DNA of 60,609 nt from Desulfobacterales bacterium. GTDB lineage: Bacteria > Desulfobacterota > Desulfobacteria > Desulfobacterales > UBA2156. The stretch is taken from positions 1 through 60,609 of the forward strand of contig DRHF01000111.1 of the NCBI GenBank assembly GCA_011049715.1, read 5' to 3'. A program made the translations under genes and the position numbers. This document shows, in pieces, positions 26,431 to 34,740 of the stretch. The notes below the pieces were generated by a model. It had not been told where the DNA came from, searched no databases, and worked only from the letters and a program-made list of their open reading frames with translations. Position 1 is the stretch's first letter, and every line of letters begins with the position of its first letter.

Positions 26431-28320
26431 CTATTTTATCAATTTTTCCTTCTGTAAAATGTCAGCAACATCTGATAGTCCGAGCTGATTTAATTTTTGA
26501 AAAGTGGGCCATCCCTTAGCCTCATCCCATCCGCGCAGCCTATAATAGTCGGTTTTGGCTTTTTCAAAATTTTCCTTGGATATTGCAATTTCTCCTTCAT
26601 AATTTCTGAAATAAGTCTCATTTAAAGTGTCATTTTCTCTTGTGCGCCCCTCTCTTAGCATTATTGCTCGTGAAAGATTCCAAACCCTTTCACCAGTATG
26701 ATTTAGCTCATTCTCAGTTACATCATGCCCGGTAGTCGCTGTCAGAAGCTGGCTTTCTAAAGTGGTGTCTCCTCCACCATATTCGCCAGATGTATAGCTT
26801 AACACAATAGGGTAGACCCAATCACAGACGACAAGCATGTTAATGACTGCTGATCTGTTTTGAGTGTATATTATAGCCTCCGGCTTTTTCTCAAATGTTG
26901 TATGGTCGATGGCTTTTTCTGAGCCATATATTTTTTTAGCCAACATCTTGGCGACTTCCGGCGAAAGATTATAAGGAAATGGCCTTTTTTGAAAGGTAGA
27001 AGAAATACGAGCGTATGGGTGTTGATCAATAATTGGATCTCGGCTATCAAGCGCCCATAAAAGAGCAACTCCTGGATTATTTCTTGGAGATTCATGCTCT
27101 GCTGAGCCATATGCGGGAAAATATTTAGAACAATAACTCCAACCATTATCTATTTGGTCTGCCACCCTCGCCGATCCCTCAGCCAAAAGATCCCCTATGC
27201 CTTTTCGAAGTGCAGTATTTTCAAGAAGTTTTTGGATGAACTCACGACTGCCAAATTGGTCCAAAGGAAGGTCTACCTGTGATTGGATGTTTCCTGAATT
27301 ATATAAATCTTCCAAAAATCTAATCATACTATAAAATTCATAGTGGTCTAATCCCAATTTATTAGCCAAAACGATACTGTCGAATACTGCTTGGTCTCTC
27401 TCTAATGTATGGCCATAGTATTTCGTTGCAGCAGAATAGTAAAAATATCCTATGCAGTGACATTGAGACTCCCCGGCATCTGGTACACTAAGGTGGGCGA
27501 AACATAATGTATGACAACCAAAACAACCAATATTTTTCTTACGATACTTATTTAGAAAAGATTGTCGATCTACCGAATCGAGCATTAACGTTGATGTCCA
27601 TTCTCGCATGGGATTATTTGCGCTTAGTTGTCTCACTCTTTTTGAAATTTCAATCATTCGCTCTGGATTAGAGATTTTCAAGGATTTTGTCCCTCTAACA
27701 GCGATAGCTTTTAACAGCTTTGAACCCATCACTGCACCGAAGCCTGATTTACCAGATACAAAACTCGTCTCTGAAAGAATCACTGCTAGTCTACTCAGAT
27801 TTTCGCCAGCTGGACCTATACATAGAATTTTTGCTTCGGGATCCAACTCTTTATGTAATTTTTTTTGCGTCGTATAGGTATCGTTTCCTACATAGTCCTT
27901 CGCTTCTAAGAATTTGACTTTTTCATTATGAATCCATAGGTTTATCCAATTTTCAGCTCTACCTTGAATTATTAAAGCATCATATCCTGCATATTTTAAC
28001 TCGGGTCCCCAAAAACCTCCCATTCCAGATCTTGTCACAGTGTCAACTGGATAACTGCGCGGACTTTTCGATACGATCTCAAACCTTCCTGATCCCGGAG
28101 CCAGTGTGCCTGTCAGAGGTCCGGGGGCAAAGACCAGCTTATTTCCAGGATTAAAAGAATTAATTTCAGGGTCTACTTCGTCCCATAATATTTTTAAACC
28201 TATTCCAATACCTCCTATAAACCGATCAGCATATTTTGAAGTTGATTCAACATTCCATTTCCTTTCGGTTAAATCCACTCGGAGTATTTTTCCGGTCCAG
28301 CCATGTTCGTAAAGAAGCAT
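26431..28320 (-). CDS. aldehyde:ferredoxin oxidoreductase family enzyme (tungsten/molybdenum)
   Basis: A 629-residue AOR-family protein beginning LYEHGWTGKILRVDLTERKW, the family's typical start. The 4Fe-4S motif C266-x2-C269-x3-C273 (IGCFGCHTLC) and a later Cys in VVCDWVYP supply the cluster ligands. The central part contains the bis-pterin binding regions (GPAGENLSRLAVI; PRNNPG). Family members oxidise aldehydes to acids with ferredoxin, or reduce activated acids in reverse. It is the last gene of the region B operon, 2 nt after a polyferredoxin gene, which is the usual electron partner. Cofactor metal cannot be told from sequence. Confidence 0.9.
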   Translation of the reverse strand: MLLYEHGWTGKILRVDLTERKWNVESTSKYADRFIGGIGIGLKILWDEVDPEINSFNPGNKLVFAPGPLTGTLAPGSGRFEIVSKSPRSYPVDTVTRSGMGGFWGPELKYAGYDALIIQGRAENWINLWIHNEKVKFLEAKDYVGNDTYTTQKKLHKELDPEAKILCIGPAGENLSRLAVILSETSFVSGKSGFGAVMGSKLLKAIAVRGTKSLKISNPERMIEISKRVRQLSANNPMREWTSTLMLDSVDRQSFLNKYRKKNIGCFGCHTLCFAHLSVPDAGESQCHCIGYFYYSAATKYYGHTLERDQAVFDSIVLANKLGLDHYEFYSMIRFLEDLYNSGNIQSQVDLPLDQFGSREFIQKLLENTALRKGIGDLLAEGSARVADQIDNGWSYCSKYFPAYGSAEHESPRNNPGVALLWALDSRDPIIDQHPYARISSTFQKRPFPYNLSPEVAKMLAKKIYGSEKAIDHTTFEKKPEAIIYTQNRSAVINMLVVCDWVYPIVLSYTSGEYGGGDTTLESQLLTATTGHDVTENELNHTGERVWNLSRAIMLREGRTRENDTLNETYFRNYEGEIAISKENFEKAKTDYYRLRGWDEAKGWPTFQKLNQLGLSDVADILQKEKLIK

Positions 28321-28322
28321 TT

Positions 28323-28778
28323 TTAGATCTCCCCTCCAAACTTAATGATACCAAGCGCATTTACAGGACACCATCTGACGCATTTTGGATCCCCATTGCA
28401 AAAGTCACATTTAAATGCTTTTTCTTTTTGTTCGTCATACCGAATAATTTTGAAGGGACATGCTTCTTCACATTCACGACAGCCAACACATTTTTTTTCA
28501 TCTATTAGCACTATTCCTAAATCAGGATCAATGTGAATTGCGGCTTCAGGACAGGAGTAAAAACATGGAAAATCGGAACATTGATGACAAAACCTTGGAG
28601 TAAAGGAACCCTTAAAAGAATTTGATTTTACTATTATCCGTGACTTTTCGATATCAATAGATCCTTCATGGGATAAAGAACAGATGATTTCACAGGTGCG
28701 ACATCCGGCACATACTTTTGAATCTGCCGATAGTGATTTCCGTTTCCTAAAATGCAGTTCTGTATAGTTAATACTCAC
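28323..28778 (-). CDS. polyferredoxin partner of the AOR (four 4Fe-4S clusters)
   Basis: A 151-residue iron-sulfur protein of the HycB/DmsB-like electron-transfer type. Cysteine groups in order are CAGCRTCEIIC, CHQCSDFPCFYSCP, CVGCRECEEACP and CDFCNGDPKCVRWCP, enough for four 4Fe-4S clusters. It has no signal peptide, so it is cytoplasmic. It should take electrons from the AOR encoded directly downstream and pass them on. Gene spacing (2 nt to the AOR gene) supports a two-subunit complex. Confidence 0.9.
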   Translation of the reverse strand: MSINYTELHFRKRKSLSADSKVCAGCRTCEIICSLSHEGSIDIEKSRIIVKSNSFKGSFTPRFCHQCSDFPCFYSCPEAAIHIDPDLGIVLIDEKKCVGCRECEEACPFKIIRYDEQKEKAFKCDFCNGDPKCVRWCPVNALGIIKFGGEI

Positions 28779-28808
28779 AATGTTATTGCCTTGAGTATGA
28801 AAAAATAT

Positions 28809-29753
28809 TCAACTCAGACTTCCCGGATAATCCTTCCATATGCTTTCTTTTAATTTCAGAAATGAACTTGCAGGATAAGTGTCCTTCCAATATTGAGTCA
28901 CTTCTCTTCCTGTCGGGTTCCAAACATCATTAAAATCTTTGATATAAGCCAAAATGTTCTCGAGAATTTCTAAGCGATTCCCCCACTGGATCAAATATGG
29001 ATGAATAAAAATGGAAAAATATCTCCCTCGCTTATAAGTGGCATCAAATTCCAACTTCCAGTTTTGTAGAAGCGCTTTTGAATTCTCAAGCCCGCATCCC
29101 ATTCCGAGGGGCGGAAACATGAGAAAAAATTGATCGTCGAAGTGATAATAATAAGGTAATGTTAAAATATTTTGGCGTGTTTTAAAATTCGTAACCCAAT
29201 AATGCGGAATATCATCAGCCAAGCCATTTCCGAGGTATTCATATCCTCCATCAATTAAAAGTTCGGCTGTATCAGGGCTAAGTGTTCCGCCAGCAAATGG
29301 ATCTTTTTGACGAGGCATGCAAAACCAGCCGACAGGCTTCTGTCCGGATATCTTTTCAATAATATTACTTGTTAGATCAAGCCTTCTTTTTTCTTCGGCC
29401 TTCTCCAACAAATTTACATCTTCGCGTTTATACCCATGAGCGGCTACTTCGTGACCTCTGTGAACAATTTCACGCATACTTTCTTTATAATTCTCTGCTA
29501 TCATGGCAGGGGTTGCAAATGTTGCCCGCATCTCATATTTGTCAAAAATATCTAGTAGATTCCAAATCTCAATCTTTCTGCCGTATTCAGCGACTTGTCT
29601 CTGTATGTCATTAATGTTAATCCCATCTTGATCTGCTTGAATACTGTAGTCTACGACAATTGTGGCTACGCAACGCTGCTTTTGAGGCCATTTTATTATT
29701 TCATCACTCATGCTTTTTTCATCTGAAATAGTATAACCGTCTTTCCATGGCAT
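28809..29753 (-). CDS. polysaccharide deacetylase-fold hydrolase 1
   Basis: A 314-residue NodB-fold protein closer to the PuuE allantoinase / cyclic imidase branch than to secreted chitin deacetylases: there is no signal peptide, and it has DIFDKYEMRATFATPAMIAE followed by HEVAAHGYKRED. The usual metal His pair H-x3-H is broken: AAHG keeps the first His but the position four residues on is Arg/Glu. The N-terminal acidic motif is VVDYSIQADQ rather than TFDD. Such divergent members hydrolyse cyclic amides or have lost metal dependence. It lies 45 nt from a homologue and shares its operon with an importer and the AOR. Confidence 0.8.
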   Translation of the reverse strand: MPWKDGYTISDEKSMSDEIIKWPQKQRCVATIVVDYSIQADQDGININDIQRQVAEYGRKIEIWNLLDIFDKYEMRATFATPAMIAENYKESMREIVHRGHEVAAHGYKREDVNLLEKAEEKRRLDLTSNIIEKISGQKPVGWFCMPRQKDPFAGGTLSPDTAELLIDGGYEYLGNGLADDIPHYWVTNFKTRQNILTLPYYYHFDDQFFLMFPPLGMGCGLENSKALLQNWKLEFDATYKRGRYFSIFIHPYLIQWGNRLEILENILAYIKDFNDVWNPTGREVTQYWKDTYPASSFLKLKESIWKDYPGSLS

Positions 29754-29798
29754 AATTTTTCTCCTCTAAATTGATGTGTCTTTATTAAATGTACAACG

Positions 29799-30692
29799 TC
29801 AATATCTTTTATCAATCTGGGGAGCAAAGTTAGAAATACAGTATTGAGCCAATTCTTCACATGTAGGAAACCATACACCTGGACGCTTTTTCATTTCAAA
29901 AATCAATTGGTCGAGCATCTCGATTCTGAGAGACCGACCAGATACAAAAGGATGAAGAACAATGTTCATATAGCTTCCAGATTTGTATAAGCGCGAAAAA
30001 GCAGATAACCAGATATCCAATACTTTGCCCGGCTCCTCCAATCGCTGTCCTGCATTTACGCTTCCAAACCAAGCGAAGCTAAAATACATTGCGTCATCCA
30101 AAACCAAATGGAGCGGAAGATTTAGTACGCATTTTTGATTATCATCACAGATGTAATAAGGAATATCGTCTGCACAATTAAAAGATTGATAAATATACCC
30201 TTCCTGTTTCAACAATGATATTTTGTGTCCGCTTCTTGAACCTACTGGTCTTTTTTGACAAACATTTTCAATCGCATCAGTTGCTTTTAAAAGGTGGTCT
30301 TTCTCCAAATCAAATTCAGAGGGCACACGATGTTCCCAGGTATGATTTGCCAATTCGTTGCCTAGTTTGGCAGCTTCTTTCAACGCATCTGGATAAAGTT
30401 CGCAAATTCGGCCAGGGGTAAAAATCGTTAGTTTAACCTTATGTTTATCAAAGAGATCCAAAATACGCCAAATACCAACCCGTCCACCGAATTCACCCTT
30501 TGCCAACTCCATAATGGGCTCATTTCTAAGTCGGCGATTCAGCTGTGCATCAAAATCAATTGTAAAGTTAACCGCGATCCGAACTCCTTCTGGATATTTA
30601 AAATTGTCTATCCAAAAATAGCTTGAAGGGATATTTTCAAGTGCCCCTGTGGTATCAGCTGTACCTTTGTTATTTTTTGTTTGGCTTGGCAT
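29799..30692 (-). CDS. polysaccharide deacetylase-fold hydrolase 2
   Basis: A 297-residue NodB-fold protein. It has TIDFDAQLNRR as the acidic motif, LDLFDKHKVKLTIFTPGRI and the complete His motif HTWEH (ANHTWEHRVPS), so unlike its neighbour it may bind metal. No signal peptide is seen. I chose ATG 30692 (MPSQTKNN) because GAAAGGA lies about 8 nt upstream; ATG 30722 is an in-frame alternative adding ten residues. Two unequal homologues side by side may form a heteromer or act in sequence on an imported N-acyl or cyclic amide compound. Confidence 0.82.
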   Translation of the reverse strand: MPSQTKNNKGTADTTGALENIPSSYFWIDNFKYPEGVRIAVNFTIDFDAQLNRRLRNEPIMELAKGEFGGRVGIWRILDLFDKHKVKLTIFTPGRICELYPDALKEAAKLGNELANHTWEHRVPSEFDLEKDHLLKATDAIENVCQKRPVGSRSGHKISLLKQEGYIYQSFNCADDIPYYICDDNQKCVLNLPLHLVLDDAMYFSFAWFGSVNAGQRLEEPGKVLDIWLSAFSRLYKSGSYMNIVLHPFVSGRSLRIEMLDQLIFEMKKRPGVWFPTCEELAQYCISNFAPQIDKRY

Positions 30693-30765
30693 TTTGAAAT
30701 TCCTTTCTTTCAAATCTCGCATGGGCCCATATTTCAGAATTAGTCTTTTTTAAATATTGATTCGA

Positions 30766-31770
30766 TTACAAGTTGCACGCTACCAAGTGGCCTGTTTCTA
30801 CCTCTTGCAAGGATGGTTCTATTTTTTCGCATATATCTTTCTTAAACGAACATCGAGATTGAAAACGGCAGCCTGGCGGCATATTTTCAGGACTAGGGGG
30901 TTCACCTTTTAAAAATAAATTATCATGTTTTTTTCTTTCCCCGATTTGTGGAATCGATTCTATAAGGGTTTTCGTATATGGATGAACGGGTTTATTAAAA
31001 ATTGTTTCAGTTGTGCTTATCTCCATAATTTTACCTAAATACATGACAGCCATTCGATTGCAGATCATTCTGACTACACTAAGGTTATGAGAGATAACAA
31101 TGTATGTTAATTGGAATTCTTCTTTTAAGGTAATCAGTAGTTTCAGTATCTTCGCCTGTACAGATACATCTAATCCTGCTGTTGGTTCATCAAATATGAT
31201 AAGTTCGGGGTTAAGAGTTAAAATCCTGGCGAGTCCCAGGCGTCGTTGCTGTCCGCCACTGAATTCATGAGGGTAACGGTACAAATCTTCACAACGAAGA
31301 CCTACCGCGTTTAACAAATATAATACCTTGTCATCCATATCTGTGCGGGTCATTTTTGTATGAATAACCAGTGGCTCTCTAAGCAAGCGTCCGACAGACC
31401 ACCAACTGTCTAATGAAGCAGCCGCATCCTGATAGACATATTGGATTTTTCTTCGCATCTTTCTCTTTTCATCAATAGAGAGTTTGATAATATCCTTATC
31501 TTTAAATAAGATTTTACCTTCATTAGGTTTATACATTCCTAAAATAGTTTTCCCAAGAGTTGACTTGCCGCAGCCGCTTTCACCTACCAAGCCCATCAAT
31601 TCACCGGGAAATATATCAAAAGACACTCCATCAACAGCTTTTAGCCATCCGACTCGGCGTTTCAAAAAAGTGTTTCTTATAGGAAAATATTTTTTTAAAT
31701 GTTGAACACTTAAAATAGGGCTATGTTTTGAATTTTCTTTGGTGCTTGTGATCAATTTTTCAATCCGCAA
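30766..31770 (-). CDS. Opp/Dpp-type ABC importer, ATPase 2 (OppF/DppF-like)
   Basis: A 334-residue ABC ATPase. Walker A is GESGCGKST, the signature is FSGGQQRRLGLARIL and Walker B is LIIFDEPTAGLD. The C-terminal oligopeptide-transporter extension (VHPYTKTLIESIP, CRFQSRCSFKKDIC) is present. It overlaps the preceding ATPase gene by 11 nt. It pairs with the other ATPase to power uptake by the two permeases encoded upstream in the operon. Transported compound is unknown; families of this type carry peptides, nickel, opines or glycosides. Confidence 0.92.
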   Translation of the reverse strand: MRIEKLITSTKENSKHSPILSVQHLKKYFPIRNTFLKRRVGWLKAVDGVSFDIFPGELMGLVGESGCGKSTLGKTILGMYKPNEGKILFKDKDIIKLSIDEKRKMRRKIQYVYQDAAASLDSWWSVGRLLREPLVIHTKMTRTDMDDKVLYLLNAVGLRCEDLYRYPHEFSGGQQRRLGLARILTLNPELIIFDEPTAGLDVSVQAKILKLLITLKEEFQLTYIVISHNLSVVRMICNRMAVMYLGKIMEISTTETIFNKPVHPYTKTLIESIPQIGERKKHDNLFLKGEPPSPENMPPGCRFQSRCSFKKDICEKIEPSLQEVETGHLVACNL

Positions 31771-32776
31771 AGTGGTTAAAACATCGAACGAAGTGGTCGG
31801 TTGTGATCTCTATAGCCTCAGGCAACTTTTCTTTGCATATTGGTAACATTCGTGGACATCTGGGGTGAAAACGGCATCCTTTCGGAGGATTGATCAAGGG
31901 TGGTATTTCCCCTTTAATTGTTTTAATGTTTCCCTTTGGATTAGGCAGGCTATTTAAAAGTCCCCTTGTGTAAGGATGACATGGAGACGAAAAGAATGAT
32001 TCTGTCGGTGCTGACTCCATGATTTGCCCGGCGTACATAACTGTAATTCTATCGCAGATCTCATTTGCAACAGCTAAATCATGAGTAATGAAAAGTACTG
32101 AAGTATGGTGTTCTTTTGTGAGATTTCTTAATAGAACTAAAATTTGAGCTTCTATCGTCACATCGAGAGCTGTGGTTGCTTCGTCTGCAATTATCAAAGC
32201 CGGCTTTGGAGCCAGTGCCATGGCGATCATTATTCTTTGACGTTGTCCCCCACTGAATTCGTGTGCATATTTTCGAATTTGTTTTTCTGGTGTAGATATC
32301 TGCACACTTTTAAGCATTTCAACAATCTTTTTATTTCGCGCTCTACTTTTTAGAAATGTTGGTCTCTTAGGTGCTTTTATATTCCTTTTATTGTCATACG
32401 GTTCTGAATTTACTTTGTATTTTATGATATCCAGAAACTGAGAGCCAATGGTAAAAACTGGATTAAAGCTTGTACTCGGATCCTGAGGAATGACTGTAAT
32501 TGCCCTACCTCTGACTTTTAGATGGAGCTCCTTCTCGCTAAGGTCTAGAAGGTTCCTCTCATCAAAAAAAACAGCCCCAGATACAATCTTTCCACTTGGT
32601 TCCGGCAAAACTCTGAGTATAGATTTACCTATCGTAGTCTTTCCACAGCCGCTTTCTCCTACTAGACCCATTATTTCGCCTTTTTCAATCGAAAGATTGA
32701 TCCTATCTATGGCCATAACGACACCATGGTCCGTTGTGAAATGAACCTCTAAATTTTTTATCTCCAAAAGATTCAA
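31760..32776 (-). CDS. Opp/Dpp-type ABC importer, ATPase 1 (OppD/DppD-like)
   Basis: A 338-residue ABC ATPase with Walker A GESGCGKTT, signature FSGGQRQRIMIAMAL, Walker B LIIADEATTALD and the C-terminal extension CHPYTRGLLNSLP plus CRFHPRCPRMLPIC. About 30 residues between YKVNSEPYDNKRN and RNKKIVEML are a basic insertion not usual in DppD. It lies 22 nt downstream of the second permease gene and its 3' end overlaps the next ATPase gene. Confidence 0.92.
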   Translation of the reverse strand: MNLLEIKNLEVHFTTDHGVVMAIDRINLSIEKGEIMGLVGESGCGKTTIGKSILRVLPEPSGKIVSGAVFFDERNLLDLSEKELHLKVRGRAITVIPQDPSTSFNPVFTIGSQFLDIIKYKVNSEPYDNKRNIKAPKRPTFLKSRARNKKIVEMLKSVQISTPEKQIRKYAHEFSGGQRQRIMIAMALAPKPALIIADEATTALDVTIEAQILVLLRNLTKEHHTSVLFITHDLAVANEICDRITVMYAGQIMESAPTESFFSSPCHPYTRGLLNSLPNPKGNIKTIKGEIPPLINPPKGCRFHPRCPRMLPICKEKLPEAIEITTDHFVRCFNHFAD

Positions 32777-32798
32777 ATTATGGTGCTCCTTGAATTTG

Positions 32799-33647
32799 CT
32801 ATTTTCTGCTTGATCTTCTTAACTTGGGGTCAATAATGTCTCTTAAGCCATCACCCATCATATTAAATGCCATAACAACAACAAATATTGCCAGCCCAGG
32901 GAAAGTAGCGAACCACCATGCATCAGGCAAATATTCTCTAGCATCAGCCACCATCTTTCCCCATTCCGGGGTAGGGGGCTGCGCGCCAACACCTAGAAAA
33001 CCTAAGGTGGCTGCCACCAAAATCGTTGTGCCCATACCGATGGTAGTTCTGACAATAATAGAAGGTAGGAGGTTGGGCAATATATGAAGTACTAATGTTC
33101 TAAAGTTGTTTGCGCCTATTGCAATAGTAGTTTCAACAAAGAGTCTGTTTTTTATTGTCATCGTCTCTGCATAAACGATTCTGGCAAACAGAGGCCAGTA
33201 GGATAGGGAAAGCGCCATAATTAAGTTTGGTATGCCAGGGCCAAAGGCTTGCGCTAAAGCGAGAGCCAAAATAATCTGTGGTAAAGATAAAAATATATCG
33301 GCTATCCGCATGACACCAATAGATGGCCAACTTGAATAATAGCCAGCAAGTACTCCAATAAATATTCCAATTACGCCCGACATCGTTGTGGCGAAAAATA
33401 CTATGATAATGGTTACGCGACTACCAAAAATGACCCTGCTGAGCACATCCCTGCCAGCGTCATCTGTTCCGAATGGATGATTCCAACTTGGAGGTTCAAG
33501 TCGAGTCATAATATGGGCTCTCGACACATCCTCAGGAAACGGCGCAATTATAGGTGCGAGGATCGCAGTACCAATAAGTAATAGAACGATAATGGCCCCA
33601 ATCGTACCAGATATATCCTGAAGAAATTTTTTTGCAATGAACCACAT
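32799..33647 (-). CDS. Opp/Dpp-type ABC importer, permease 2 (DppC-like)
   Basis: A 282-residue inner-membrane permease. The N-terminal membrane anchor (TIGAIIVLLLIGTAILAPII) is followed by the periplasmic HPFGTDDAGRDVLSRVIFG signature of DppC/OppC proteins and about five more transmembrane helices. The coupling EAA-like loop contains GANNFRTLVLHILPNLLP. The gene follows the first permease by 9 nt. Confidence 0.92.
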   Translation of the reverse strand: MWFIAKKFLQDISGTIGAIIVLLLIGTAILAPIIAPFPEDVSRAHIMTRLEPPSWNHPFGTDDAGRDVLSRVIFGSRVTIIIVFFATTMSGVIGIFIGVLAGYYSSWPSIGVMRIADIFLSLPQIILALALAQAFGPGIPNLIMALSLSYWPLFARIVYAETMTIKNRLFVETTIAIGANNFRTLVLHILPNLLPSIIVRTTIGMGTTILVAATLGFLGVGAQPPTPEWGKMVADAREYLPDAWWFATFPGLAIFVVVMAFNMMGDGLRDIIDPKLRRSSRK

Positions 33648-33656
33648 ATTTCGGCC

Positions 33657-34667
33657 TCACAGCTTTTCGACTATCCTGGGATCTAAATATGCCTGAACGA
33701 CGTCCACAATGATATTAATTATCAAAAAAACTAATCCGATAAAAAGTGTGGATCCTAAAATCCCTTCGTAGTCAAAAAAAAGCATCACATCTACCATATA
33801 GGTGCCAAGTCCCGGCCAAAAATAGATATATTCAACAATTACCGTATTCGCCAGCAATAACCCAAAAATTAGTCCCACCTGAGATACTGTCGCTACAATT
33901 GCATTTTTAAACGCATATTTGCATATAATTTTTCTTTTTGGTATGCCCATTGATTGGTTGTAAACGATATAATCACTTTGCAATACTCCTAAAAACCCGG
34001 ATCTTGTAAAACGGGCAAAAGAAGCCAAACCCGGCATGCAAAGCGTAACTGCAGGCAGCACAAGGTGGTGAATCGCATCTAAAAGTAGGGCTCCATCAAA
34101 TGCTAGTATGGAATCAATAACCATAAACCCCGTAACATGGGGTGGAACCGCTCCTGTCATCTGGTCCCCCAAAGGGAAGGCTTGCAAATATAGGCTAAAT
34201 ACTAATTGAAGCATGATGCCTAACCAAAAACTCGCAACGGCCACCCCGGCAACGGTAAAGCCCCTCAAAAAATGATCAATCCATGAATTTCTTTTGAGAG
34301 CTGCGATAATACCTAAAGGGATTCCCAATAAAGCAGCTATTGCTGTTGCGGTAATTACCAATTCAAAGGTAGGTGGCAATCTCCTTTTTAACTCGTTAAT
34401 TACCGGGCGATTGGACCGAAGAGAAACCCCCAAATCACCTCGATAAATCTTTTTTAAATAATTAAAAAATTGAATGTATAAAGGCTGGTCAAAGCCATAG
34501 CGTTTTTCCAGAGCTTTGATTTGAGCGGGAGTGGAAAACTCGCCTGCAATAACCATTATAGGGCTTGTTGGAATTATTCTCGAAAGTGTAAAAATGAGAA
34601 CTAGAAGTCCGAACAAGGTTGGAATTGTTGCAAGTAGACGCTTAATTACAAACGAAATTATCTTCAT
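33657..34667 (-). CDS. Opp/Dpp-type ABC importer, permease 1 (DppB-like)
   Basis: A 336-residue permease with an N-terminal helix (LLATIPTLFGLLVLIFTLSR), the IPTSPIMVIAGEFSTPAQIK periplasmic segment, GDLGVSLRSNRPVINEL and the EAA-type loop MGIPKRKIICKYAFKNAIV. About six transmembrane helices are visible. It is the first permease after the solute-binding protein gene, from which it is separated by 73 nt containing a strong hairpin. Confidence 0.92.
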   Translation of the reverse strand: MKIISFVIKRLLATIPTLFGLLVLIFTLSRIIPTSPIMVIAGEFSTPAQIKALEKRYGFDQPLYIQFFNYLKKIYRGDLGVSLRSNRPVINELKRRLPPTFELVITATAIAALLGIPLGIIAALKRNSWIDHFLRGFTVAGVAVASFWLGIMLQLVFSLYLQAFPLGDQMTGAVPPHVTGFMVIDSILAFDGALLLDAIHHLVLPAVTLCMPGLASFARFTRSGFLGVLQSDYIVYNQSMGIPKRKIICKYAFKNAIVATVSQVGLIFGLLLANTVIVEYIYFWPGLGTYMVDVMLFFDYEGILGSTLFIGLVFLIINIIVDVVQAYLDPRIVEKL

Positions 34668-34697
34668 TTGAAATACTTACTCTTGAATCAAATATTG

Positions 34698-34724
34698 GGC
34701 TATCCGGTAGTTAGCCGGATAGCC
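34698..34724 (-). promoter_or_regulatory. strong intergenic RNA hairpin between binding-protein and permease genes
   Basis: GGCTATCCGG at 34698-34707 and CCGGATAGCC at 34715-34724 form a perfect 10-bp stem with a 7-nt loop. No T run follows in the - strand direction, so it does not look like an intrinsic terminator. Hairpins at this position commonly protect the upstream binding-protein mRNA from 3' decay, giving more binding protein than permease. That role is inferred here. Confidence 0.6.
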
Positions 34725-34740
34725 ATGTCCAATTTGAAGA

